From Candidatus Hodarchaeota archaeon (GTDB lineage Archaea > Asgardarchaeota > Heimdallarchaeia > Hodarchaeales > Hodarchaeaceae): a stretch of DNA of 64,000 bases. Location of the stretch: contig JAHQWW010000008.1 of NCBI GenBank assembly GCA_029856365.1, positions 1 to 64,000 of the forward strand. The letters are read 5' to 3'. The notes under the pieces are model-generated. The model made no database searches. It saw only the letters and a list, made by a program, of their open reading frames with translations, and was not told the origin of the DNA. Shown here piece by piece: positions 19,301 through 27,368 of the stretch (positions are counted from its first letter, which is position 1; every line of letters begins with the position of its first letter). A program made the position numbers and the translations under genes.

Positions 19301-19617
19301 TGGTTTCGAGATTTTCTATTGGCACTGAAACTCCTTTTCAATTTTCGAGAGCCAATCCCGGTCTTATAATTGGAGTCGGATCAGAGGATTTGACCTATTT
19401 AACATTGGAAAAAAATAATAACTCCGTTTCCCTTATTAAGATTTCTTCAAGATCTAAAATAATCCCTCTTGATGTAGGTAAGATGATCCTCGGAGCTGGT
19501 TTTGTTACATTTTGGTATTTAGAGCCCAACCAAACTGATGAAGTTTCCTACTTTATTTCCCTGAACAGCAAAGAGGAATTTCTAGAGGATTTATCCCACT
19601 TTTTTTGTGAATGCTAG
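16387..19617 (+). CDS. GNAT acetyltransferase fused to a large beta-sandwich region; in-frame amber codon at position 43
   Basis: The reading frame opens at the ATG at 16387, meets a TAG at 16513-16515 (codon 43), and then runs uninterrupted to 19617 (about 1,076 codons). The first intact start after the TAG is the ATG at 16642, giving 991 residues. Residues 1-170 are a GNAT domain: FVAFDPQDRLVGICSV, then ILGAHPEVLGKKYGKHLL as the acetyl-CoA loop, then VPLYKKIGLQWVPE. The remaining about 800 residues are beta-rich and look like repeated sandwich domains, with no catalytic motif I can name. The amber codon cuts off the first strand and helix of the GNAT domain. Stop readthrough, sequencing error or recent inactivation are the options. 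Confidence 0.65.
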
Positions 19618-19627
19618 TGAAAAATAC

Positions 19628-20896
19628 TTAACTAACTTTAAGGTTATTATTCAATAGGGATTGAAGTTCAGAAATACGAGGAAAAATGGGAGGGGGGAGT
19701 GATATCTGCTGGAATAAGACTTTAGGATCTTTAAATCCGACACCAGTTATAGGTATGACTACTCGATCTGATCGATCAATCTCTCCCATTTCAACTAACA
19801 CTTCAAGACCAGCGATTCCTGCGGTCCCTGAAGGTTCACCGAAAATTCCTTCATATTGTGCTAACCATCGTTGGGTTCTGAGAATAGATTCCTCTGATAC
19901 AGCAACTGCGGTACCAGAACTATCATAAATGGCAGCTAAAGCAGAGTCAGCATCCCAAGGATGAGGATCAGCAAGCCCTCCTGCTACGGTATGGGGAGTT
20001 CTCTTCCAGTCTTGTAATTCTAATGGAGGAGAGTTCCTTTTCACTCCTTTAACAATTGGTGCACACTCCTCAGGTTGGACTGCAACATGATGAGGAACAG
20101 AAGATATGAAATCAAGCTTTTCAAATTCTTTGAATCCTCTATGAGTTCCTGCTAATAAACCTCCACTACCAGTAGCTAAAAGCACCCAATCAGGCGGCTC
20201 CCAATCAAATTGTTCACAGAGTTCAAAACCAAGACTTTTTGTGCCTTCAAATTGAAAAGGATTAAAGGGACCAAAAGAAGGGGAGGGTATCCATCCAAAT
20301 GCTTCATAAGACTTTTGGAAGAGTGTTACTGATGGATCTTGACCTTGCACTACCTCCTTAACCCTAATTACTGTAGCTCCTAAATATGCTAGTTGGGATA
20401 ATTTTCCTTCGGTCGCGTGTTCAGGTACAAAGACAACAACTTTTTTTCCCGCTCTCGCACCATAAGTCGCTAATGCTGCGGCCGCATTTCCAGATGAGGC
20501 GGCAGTTAAGACTTTGGCGTTTAATTCGACCCCTTTGGAAACCCCAATAGAAATCGGCCTATCTTTAAAGCTTCCTGAAGGATTCCCTGTTTCTACTTTA
20601 AAAAATAAATTTTTTAATCCAAATTTTTCTTTTCCCAAACGATGAGACAATAAGAGAGGCGTTCCTCCACCTCCAAGATCAACGATGTTTTTATAATTTC
20701 TTATAGGAAAAAATTCTCTATATCGCCAATGAGTGAATGGTCTTTGCTGTAACTTTTCCTTTGTAACTAAATCGTGTAATTCTTCATAATTGAAGTTTAT
20801 TCGTAAGCGGAACCCACAACCACACCTTTCAGTCAAAAATTGCTCTTCTAACACCGATTTGGCACACTTTGGACATATTAAATTAGGATCATACAC
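19628..20896 (-). CDS. Threonine synthase-like PLP enzyme (fold type II)
   Basis: 422 residues. The N-terminus has a zinc-ribbon (CPKCAKS...RCGCGF), as in archaeal threonine synthases. The PLP lysine is in NPSGSFKDRP, and AASSGNAAAALA and the glycine-rich TGSGGLLAG loop bind the phosphate. It likely converts O-phosphohomoserine to threonine, but related ammonia-lyases share this fold. It lies 38 nt downstream of an SsnA-like aminohydrolase on the same strand. In bacterial ygeW/ssnA clusters a fold-II PLP enzyme (YgeX, diaminopropionate ammonia-lyase) is a partner, so a catabolic role is possible. The start is a GTG. Confidence 0.85.
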   Translation of the reverse strand: MYDPNLICPKCAKSVLEEQFLTERCGCGFRLRINFNYEELHDLVTKEKLQQRPFTHWRYREFFPIRNYKNIVDLGGGGTPLLLSHRLGKEKFGLKNLFFKVETGNPSGSFKDRPISIGVSKGVELNAKVLTAASSGNAAAALATYGARAGKKVVVFVPEHATEGKLSQLAYLGATVIRVKEVVQGQDPSVTLFQKSYEAFGWIPSPSFGPFNPFQFEGTKSLGFELCEQFDWEPPDWVLLATGSGGLLAGTHRGFKEFEKLDFISSVPHHVAVQPEECAPIVKGVKRNSPPLELQDWKRTPHTVAGGLADPHPWDADSALAAIYDSSGTAVAVSEESILRTQRWLAQYEGIFGEPSGTAGIAGLEVLVEMGEIDRSDRVVIPITGVGFKDPKVLFQQISLPPPIFPRISELQSLLNNNLKVS

Positions 20897-20934
20897 AGTT
20901 AAAACCGCGCCATCTTAATAAAACTTGTTTTATC

Positions 20935-22290
20935 TTAAATTTGTCTCGCAATTCTGGGAGTGAGATCTAACCGCTCCCAAAGAGAGATTGCAGAATCCAT
21001 TGACTGTTGACTAACCATCGTTGCATCGAGAGAAGTATGAGTGCGGTTTTTTACGACAGTTTTCCCATTTACAATGACCCGTTTGATGTCTTTTCGTGAG
21101 AAAGAGCCATAAACAAGATGACTATAGACATTTCCTTCATGGATCGGTGTAGGTAAGGCGGACGCGTCTAATATTGTAAAATCTGCTGCTTTACCTTTAT
21201 CGATGGATCCAATCTGATCTCTCAATCCGATAGCTTGTGCTGCATTTATAGTAATCATTTGTACTACTTGAAGGGGAGTTGGAAGTTGACTAGGATTACG
21301 ATGGTTCAACTTATGCATGAGATAGGCAGTTCTCATATTTTCAATCGCATCATAGATAAAACCATCATTACCAACACCAATGTTTACCCCTTTCTGCAAC
21401 ATTTCAGGAAGTTTAGCTACCCCAACCGCGTTCAATTCATTACTTTTTGGATTATGAGCCACACTAGTACCTGTTTCAGCGATGAGGTCGATTTCGTGGC
21501 CGTTAATATGAACAGCATGAGCTAAGGCAGTTTTCGACCCGAGAAAACCTTCATCATAGAGTCGTTCAACTGTTCGTTTCCCATATTTCTCTAGGTTATG
21601 ATGAAGACCTATCAAACCTTCTGAAGTATGCATTGTTTTGAAAGAGTCAGTTTTCGCAGCATACTCAACAGTTTTGTGAATTAATTCATCTGATACTGTA
21701 AAGGATGCATGTAAACAGTAAATCCCATTAACCAGAGTTTTTTCAGGATCGTTATGTGAAATAAAACGAAGATTTTCCTCTAATCCTTTTACCCCTTCTT
21801 CATAACTACGACGTTCTGTGGCTTCAAAACAAATTACTCCACGAACACCAACATCTTGTGTAGCCTTTGAAATACGATCTAGTGACCCTTCAATGGAATT
21901 TGGACCTGAATAGGTATCTAAATAAGCAGTTACTCCATTTAAAGCTAATTCATAAACCGCATATAGTGCTGAAGTATAAGCATCGCCCAATGTAAGAGCC
22001 TCGTCCATTGTCCACCATATACGTTGCAAATTCTGTGTGAAATCAGTAGGAGGATCAATAAGAAGTGGAGCACCCCTTAATAGTGCTGAATAGAGATGAG
22101 TATGAGCACAAATAAAACCTGGAAACACAACTTGGTCTGAGCAATCAATAACTGTGTCAACATTATCAGTAATATCTTTTTCAACCTTAACTATCTGGCC
22201 ATCCTCCACCAAAACATTTCCTTGGGATATGACTTCATTATTTGCATTCATTGTCACAATTAATCCATTTTTGAGTAACAGACGTTCCAT
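20935..22290 (-). CDS. ssnA: SsnA-like aminohydrolase
   Basis: 451 residues from the ATG at 22290 (GGAG 9 nt upstream); a longer start adds 12 non-conserved residues. Metal-binding FPGFICAHTHLYS, the DFTQNLQRIWWTMDEAL segment (very like the WWRLDRAL region of E. coli SsnA), CFEATERR, AHAVHINGHE and GVGNDGF (catalytic Asp) are present. SsnA belongs to the set implicated in anaerobic urate and purine breakdown. It probably precedes the threonine synthase-like gene in a two-gene operon. The other amidohydrolase in this window (1243-2718) is a more distant cousin. Confidence 0.87.
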   Translation of the reverse strand: MERLLLKNGLIVTMNANNEVISQGNVLVEDGQIVKVEKDITDNVDTVIDCSDQVVFPGFICAHTHLYSALLRGAPLLIDPPTDFTQNLQRIWWTMDEALTLGDAYTSALYAVYELALNGVTAYLDTYSGPNSIEGSLDRISKATQDVGVRGVICFEATERRSYEEGVKGLEENLRFISHNDPEKTLVNGIYCLHASFTVSDELIHKTVEYAAKTDSFKTMHTSEGLIGLHHNLEKYGKRTVERLYDEGFLGSKTALAHAVHINGHEIDLIAETGTSVAHNPKSNELNAVGVAKLPEMLQKGVNIGVGNDGFIYDAIENMRTAYLMHKLNHRNPSQLPTPLQVVQMITINAAQAIGLRDQIGSIDKGKAADFTILDASALPTPIHEGNVYSHLVYGSFSRKDIKRVIVNGKTVVKNRTHTSLDATMVSQQSMDSAISLWERLDLTPRIARQI

Positions 22291-22453
22291 TATATTAACT
22301 CCAATATAGGATAAATGAAGAAGCAATTTCTTAAGGATTTTTTTTTTGTTTTCCTTTTTTACCCTAAGATAATTACTAATATGATAAAGTTTTAATTCTA
22401 TTGATGTTCATACGGAATATTGAGTTTCTTTGAATCAAATGAGGAACTTCCTT

Positions 22454-24628
22454 ATGAATAATATAAAATACAATATTGTAATGTTTCTATTGATAACAGG
22501 ATTTTTATTACTAATCTTTAATACAAATATCGGGGTTAGGGACGACTCTAATCTTCGATTCAAGATTACAAATACTGCATCGCCCTTGTTATATACTCCG
22601 AAATTTGACACGCTGAACATCAAAGAGAAAATGACTCTCAGTCCGATGTTCACTCCTGATAATGCACTTGCTATTCATAAAGCATGGATTGATCTCGCGA
22701 ACAGCAGTATTGATGTACAGAATCAGTACATTACCCAATTTGATAACGGAGACTGGGATACTGATTCATCACCTATTGTACGAGCCCTTGTTGACGCCAA
22801 TAACAGCCGAGGAGTAAATGTACGAGTTCAGGTCAATGAAGATGGTGATAGTGATGATGTCACAAATTACTTGCAAAGTAAAGGAATCGAAGTCAGGTGG
22901 ATGGGATCCTCGTCTAATAATCCTGATGGAGAGTATCTATCAAGTACGCATAATAAACTAGTCATTATTGATAAAAAAGTGACTCTCCTTTCATCGATCA
23001 ACTTTGGAATAAATGCCTTTACCAACAATCGCGAAGCAGGAATGGCCATCCAAAATCCAGCTGTAGCTAATTATTTTACTTCAATTTTTGAGTCAGATTG
23101 GAAAGACGGTGAAGTTCCTCCAACATCCCTTATTAAATATTCATTGAAAAGAAATTCTTTAGTGATAGAATCGAATTCTAGAAAAAGAATTAGCTATACA
23201 AGCCCTACTGATATTCCGAAAGCCAATTTCACGGATATATACAATGTTACGCTATTTACAAATCCTGATAATGCAGACGAAGTAATTTTCCGCTATCTTA
23301 AAGAAGCAAAAACATCTATTTATGTATCAATGTATACGATCAGCCGTTCTGATTTCAATGAAACTTTAATCGATTTGAAACAAGCTAATCCTAGTATAGA
23401 TATTCAGGTTCTGATATCTAATCGAAGATTTGGTTCTTATGAAAATATTGATACAGCCTCAGCAGCAAGATCATTGGTTGAAAATTTAATCCCAGTCTAT
23501 AACTCTACCAAGGATCTGAATTATTATCATAACAAATATTGGATTATTGACGGAAATCATGTATTTGTTTATTCAGGCAATTGGAGTCCAAGAAGTGTTT
23601 CCAAATTGGATCCAGGTGACACTTACTTCTTATCTGGTGATGTTAATCGTGACATGGGGATTGCGGTACATGATGCCTCTGATATTGCTTCATTCTTTAA
23701 AGAAGAGGTTTGGGATGCAGACGTAGCTGTAGCAGACGCTTGGGAGTTACCAATTGGAATTAGACAAACAAGTTTCTCTAAAGCAGATGTCATTTCGGGA
23801 ACAGTTTCTTTTAATGGACAAATTACAGGTCTTGATGAGGCAATAGTCTCATATAGATGGGGAACTGAAGATTTTACCGAAGTACCCCTGAAAAAAGATA
23901 CTTTTTCAGTTCAATTAGATACACGAACAATCCCAAACGGTATCACAACCTTTGAGGTTAAAGCAGAAACCAATACCCAAACTTTCACTGATGAAGTGAC
24001 AGTAAACATTGTTAACTTCGCTTCTGATGAGAACTGGAGATTCCTCATAACAGAACTGTTACCTGATCCGTCAGCTGTGTCAGATGCAGAAGGGGAATAT
24101 ATTGAACTCACAAATAGTTTTCCATTTGATCTGTTAATTGAGGACTGGCAAATTGGAGACGATAAAAGCCTTTATACGTTTCCTTCGGATTACACTGTTG
24201 ACGAATATTCATCTATTGTGATTGCGAAAGATCTAGCTGGTTTTGAAAGTGCCTATGGAAAAACTGCTGATATAGAAATGGCCATTGCTCTGACAAATAC
24301 TGGTGATTTTGTACAACTCTTGGATCACAAAGAAAATTATTTTGATGTCGTTGCTTACGGTGATGCTACTACACCTGACGGATCAGAAGTATTAGAAGCT
24401 CCTGATGCTGGTGAAGCAATTCAAAGAACACCATTACACATTGACACCAATACTAAAGAGGACTTCAGTATTGGATCACCTGATCCAAAAGGGCCTGTTC
24501 CTCACGTTTCTTTGAATACTGAAGTACAGTTTTCAAATGATACATCAACAGAGGATACCCCGCTTTGTTGGGGTGTAATAATCATTACTCTTGTTCTTTT
24601 TCCCATTATCAGGAGGAGATCAAAGTAA
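22454..24628 (+). CDS. Secreted phospholipase D-like protein with lamin-tail domain and C-terminal anchor
   Basis: 724 residues. An N-terminal hydrophobic stretch (about 8-23) is a signal peptide or anchor. Two HKD motifs are complete: HNKLVIID (His166, Lys168, Asp173) and HNKYWIID (His359, Lys361, Asp366). A linker beta domain follows, then a lamin-tail-like domain (LITELLPDPSAV, GEYIELTNS, WQIGDD; about 530-650). The C-terminus is a hydrophobic helix closed by RRRSK, like an archaeal surface-anchor signal. It could be an extracellular nuclease or phospholipase. ATG 22454 is chosen because GAGGAA lies 7 nt upstream; a TTG at 22430 is an alternative. Confidence 0.87.
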   Translation: MNNIKYNIVMFLLITGFLLLIFNTNIGVRDDSNLRFKITNTASPLLYTPKFDTLNIKEKMTLSPMFTPDNALAIHKAWIDLANSSIDVQNQYITQFDNGDWDTDSSPIVRALVDANNSRGVNVRVQVNEDGDSDDVTNYLQSKGIEVRWMGSSSNNPDGEYLSSTHNKLVIIDKKVTLLSSINFGINAFTNNREAGMAIQNPAVANYFTSIFESDWKDGEVPPTSLIKYSLKRNSLVIESNSRKRISYTSPTDIPKANFTDIYNVTLFTNPDNADEVIFRYLKEAKTSIYVSMYTISRSDFNETLIDLKQANPSIDIQVLISNRRFGSYENIDTASAARSLVENLIPVYNSTKDLNYYHNKYWIIDGNHVFVYSGNWSPRSVSKLDPGDTYFLSGDVNRDMGIAVHDASDIASFFKEEVWDADVAVADAWELPIGIRQTSFSKADVISGTVSFNGQITGLDEAIVSYRWGTEDFTEVPLKKDTFSVQLDTRTIPNGITTFEVKAETNTQTFTDEVTVNIVNFASDENWRFLITELLPDPSAVSDAEGEYIELTNSFPFDLLIEDWQIGDDKSLYTFPSDYTVDEYSSIVIAKDLAGFESAYGKTADIEMAIALTNTGDFVQLLDHKENYFDVVAYGDATTPDGSEVLEAPDAGEAIQRTPLHIDTNTKEDFSIGSPDPKGPVPHVSLNTEVQFSNDTSTEDTPLCWGVIIITLVLFPIIRRRSK

Positions 24629-24864
24629 AACGGATCAAGTTCCGAATCCCGACATGGGATGAAGGCCGTAATTTCATGAAGGAAATAGCGAAGGAATTAA
24701 ACATCGAACCCGAAATTCGTGATGCTAGGCAGGTCATCAGTAGTGATTCGATTGAGATCCACTTCCATCCTGATGATCGTGGATTTTCTTTTATCACCTG
24801 TAAGCTTCATGATGAATCGTTTGAACCTATGCTTGAGAAGTACATAAGACGTTACAGTAAGTGA
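24625..24864 (+). CDS. Small protein of unknown function, possibly using a GTA start
   Basis: About 79 residues (KRIKFRIPTWDEG...KYIRRYSK), mixed alpha/beta in appearance, with no recognised family. A perfect AGGAGG lies 8 nt before a GTA codon that overlaps the preceding TAA as GTAA, mirroring the GTGA overlaps of coupled genes. No ATG, GTG or TTG is available at this point. The nearest standard in-frame start is a TTG at 24565, deep inside the previous gene and without a ribosome-binding site. Either a non-canonical start or a G-to-A change in the start codon is likely. Confidence 0.5.
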   Translation, partial: VKRIKFRIPTWDEGRNFMKEIAKELNIEPEIRDARQVISSDSIEIHFHPDDRGFSFITCKLHDESFEPMLEKYIRRYSK

Positions 24865-25117
24865 GTATATCAGGCTTGTTAATGAAATAATAGGAAAATC
24901 CACACCTTCCCATCCCACTTCAGATGCTAGCATTATTTTTCCATTTTTATTCAATAAAACTGATGTTTTTATTTCCATTATTTCTGCTAAACAAAAGTAT
25001 TCAAGTAAAGAAAGGAAATTTACTGTGTTCTTTCGACAAAAATATTTATGTCGATATTTTGTATTGAGTGACAATCCGATCGGTTTATGTGAATTCATGT
25101 TCTCAGAGCTATTATGA
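24848..25117 (+). other. Protein-like open frame without a start codon
   Basis: A 90-codon frame runs from just after an in-frame TAA to TGA at 25115 and reads plausibly as protein (EYIRLVNEIIGKS..., VFFRQKYLCRYFVL, DNPIGLCEFMF). It has no start codon before its last 20 codons and overlaps the end of the preceding small gene in another frame. It could be the frameshifted continuation of that gene, or chance. An opposite-strand open frame covers the same bases and seems less protein-like. The remaining 25118-25262 interval holds the histone promoter. Confidence 0.3.
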
Positions 25118-25163
25118 CATATGCGCTAGCCAATATCTCGGGCATTGGAAGGGCGATAAAAAG

Positions 25164-25176
25164 AAATATTTATAAA
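25164..25176 (+). promoter_or_regulatory. TATA box of the histone gene
   Basis: AAATATTTATAAA preceded by a purine-rich stretch (GATAAAAAG) resembles an archaeal BRE/TATA pair. Transcription would start near 25200, leaving a leader of about 60 nt with a GGAGAAAAGGTG ribosome-binding region before the ATG. Confidence 0.6.
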
Positions 25177-25262
25177 GATGAGAAATTGCAGGTCACTTGT
25201 TCTGTTAAAAAGTAGATCAAAAGCAGAACGAACAAATTTTTTGGAGAAAAGGTGAAAAAAAA

Positions 25263-25466
25263 ATGGCAGGATTTGCATCTGCAAGAATTGAGAAAATAAT
25301 CCGTAACGCTGGAGCACGACGTGTCTCTGCAGACGCGATTGACAGACTCAATGAGATTGTAACTGATTATGGCACTAACATCGCCAAATACGCAGTTGAG
25401 ATTGCTCGTCACTCTGGTCGAAAAACGGTCAAAGAATCTGACATTAAATTGGCAGCAACCAAATAA
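25263..25466 (+). CDS. Archaeal histone
   Basis: 67 residues, a single histone fold without tails: RIEKIIRNAGARRVSADAID for helix 1 and loop 1, LNEIVTDYGTNIAKYAVEIA for the long central helix, and RKTVKESDIKLAA for loop 2 and helix 3. DNA-contacting arginines and the RKTV loop are conserved. It forms dimers and multimers that wrap DNA. It is a single-gene unit with its own strong promoter and a downstream T-rich terminator. Confidence 0.96.
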   Translation: MAGFASARIEKIIRNAGARRVSADAIDRLNEIVTDYGTNIAKYAVEIARHSGRKTVKESDIKLAATK

Positions 25467-25490
25467 GCTCCTTTTAAATGTCGATAAACA

Positions 25491-25512
25491 TTCTCTTCTT
25501 TTCTTTTTTTTA
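25491..25512 (+). terminator. T-rich terminator after the histone gene
   Basis: A pyrimidine tract ending in eight T (TTCTTTTTTTT type), 25 nt after the histone stop, as expected for archaeal intrinsic termination. Confidence 0.5.
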
Positions 25513-25642
25513 CTTCCAAAGTTTACCATACTGTTTTTTCAGTGTAATTACAAATTTCTTCGTAATTAATTACGCTATTTCAGTCCGGTAACACGCAACA
25601 ACTAATTTAATATCAAACTAAACTGCATTAAATGAGCTTAAA

Positions 25643-25689
25643 ATCCCCTAAAACTCCCTAAGTTAAAGAAAAAAGGGATAAAAGGGGAT
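25643..25689 (+). promoter_or_regulatory. Inverted repeat upstream of the thermosome operon
   Basis: ATCCCCTAAAACTCCC on the left is mirrored by GGGATAAAAGGGGAT on the right, ending 17 nt before the thermosome ATG. It may be a heat-shock operator or a hairpin in the leader. Confidence 0.4.
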
Positions 25690-25706
25690 CAACGAGGTTT
25701 GTTACC

Positions 25707-27356
25707 ATGCAATTAGGTGGACAACCAGTAATTATACTCAAAGAAGGAACAGAGCGCTCACGCGGTCGAGACGCTCTACGAAACAACATCCAGGCCGCGA
25801 TAGCTGTCGCAGATTCAGTACGTAGTGCATTAGGCCCTAGAGGCCTTGACAAACTTTTAGTAGATTCACTAGGCGATGTAGTGATTACTAATGACGGCGC
25901 TACAATTCTAGATGAAATCGACGTCCAGCATCCAGCAGCTAAACTCCTTGTTCAGGTTGCCAAAACCCAAGACCAAGAAGTTGGTGATGGAACAACAACA
26001 TCTGTCATTGTCGCTGGTGAATTGCTAAAGCGGGCTGAAAAACTGCTTGATCGGAAGATCCATCCAACGGTGATAATTTCAGGCTTTAAACTAGCCTCTG
26101 ATAAATGCACTGAGATCTTACAAAGTATTGCCAACAAGATTGATCCAAATAATGAAGCCCATCTCAAAAACGTTGCCAGAACTTCCCTCAACTCTAAGGC
26201 CACAGGAGGAGCAAAAGATCTACTGGCAGAAATAGCTGTCAACGCTACCAAAGCCGTAATGGAAGAGGGGAAAGTGGACATTGATATGATTTCTATTATT
26301 CAAAAACAAGGTAAAGGCCTACATGATACCGAACTAGTTCAAGGAATTGTTATTGACAAAGAAGTTGTCAATACTAGAATGCCTTCTTCTGTAGAAACAG
26401 CTAAAATAGCTTTGATAGATCTAGCATTGGAGATAAAAAAAACCGAATTTGACGCAAAAATCCGTATTACTGACGCTTCTATGATGGATGCATTTCTAGA
26501 TCAGGAACAAGATATGATTAAAGAAATGGTTGATAAAATCCATGAATCAGGAGCAAATGTAATTCTTTGTCAAAAAGGAATTGATGATTTAGCTCAACAT
26601 TTTCTAGCTAAAGAGGGCATTTTAGCTGTGCGACGAGTCAAGAAATCTGACATGGAAAAGTTGTCCAAGGCCACAGGTGCACGGATTGTCACCAATATCA
26701 AAGATCTTTCATCAGAAGATCTAGGAGATGCTGGGTTTGTCGAAGAAGTTCAGATTGGTGACGAGAAACTTATTTACATCAAAGAATGCGCCAATCCCAA
26801 AAGTGTTTCTGTTGTTCTTCGCGGCGGGACTAAATATGTAACGGATGAAGGAGAACGGGCCTTACATGATGCACTTTGCGTTGTACGCGATGTTTTAGAA
26901 GATGGTTGGGCTGTTGCAGGAGCTGGTAGCCCTGAAATTGAATTGCATAAGAGTCTTAAAGAATACGCTGGTACAATTAAGGGACGTGAACAGATGGCTG
27001 TAGATGCTTTTGCTGACGCGGTAGAGATTATTCCAAGAACACTTGCCGAAAATGCTGGTCTAGATTCAATTGATGTGCTAGTCGAACTCAGAGCTGCTCA
27101 TGAAAAAGGGAATGCTAACATTGGAATAAATGTGGACACAGGTAAGAATGTTGATGCCTTTGAGGCTGGAATCATTGAGCCTCTTCGTGTTAAACGTCAA
27201 GCACTTAGATCTGCAAGGGAAGCAGCAGAATTAATTCTTAGAATTGACGATGTTATCGCTAGTAAAAGCTTAGGTGAAGGCCCAGGTGGAATGCCCCCAG
27301 GTGGAATGCCCCCAGGTGGAATGGGTGGTATGGGTGGTTATCCCCCCATGATGTAG
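25707..27356 (+). CDS. thsA: Thermosome (group II chaperonin) subunit
   Basis: 549 residues. The ATPase motifs are intact: [21 protein letters not shown] (61-68) and [10 protein letters not shown] (91-100). The C-terminus ends in GGM repeats, typical of chaperonin tails that line the central cavity. It folds proteins in the cytoplasm as part of a hetero-oligomeric ring with the next gene's product. The genes are 12 nt apart, and the TAG stop of this gene overlaps the AGGAGG that serves the next. The ATG at 25707 lies 8 nt after an ACGAGG site. Confidence 0.98.
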   Translation: MQLGGQPVIILKEGTERSRGRDALRNNIQAAIAVADSVRSALGPRGLDKLLVDSLGDVVITNDGATILDEIDVQHPAAKLLVQVAKTQDQEVGDGTTTSVIVAGELLKRAEKLLDRKIHPTVIISGFKLASDKCTEILQSIANKIDPNNEAHLKNVARTSLNSKATGGAKDLLAEIAVNATKAVMEEGKVDIDMISIIQKQGKGLHDTELVQGIVIDKEVVNTRMPSSVETAKIALIDLALEIKKTEFDAKIRITDASMMDAFLDQEQDMIKEMVDKIHESGANVILCQKGIDDLAQHFLAKEGILAVRRVKKSDMEKLSKATGARIVTNIKDLSSEDLGDAGFVEEVQIGDEKLIYIKECANPKSVSVVLRGGTKYVTDEGERALHDALCVVRDVLEDGWAVAGAGSPEIELHKSLKEYAGTIKGREQMAVDAFADAVEIIPRTLAENAGLDSIDVLVELRAAHEKGNANIGINVDTGKNVDAFEAGIIEPLRVKRQALRSAREAAELILRIDDVIASKSLGEGPGGMPPGGMPPGGMGGMGGYPPMM

Positions 27357-27368
27357 GAGGAAATCAAA

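Noticed and set aside
24697..25098. 133-codon minus-strand open frame
   Set aside because: More than a third lies antisense to a better plus-strand gene, and its composition is less protein-like.
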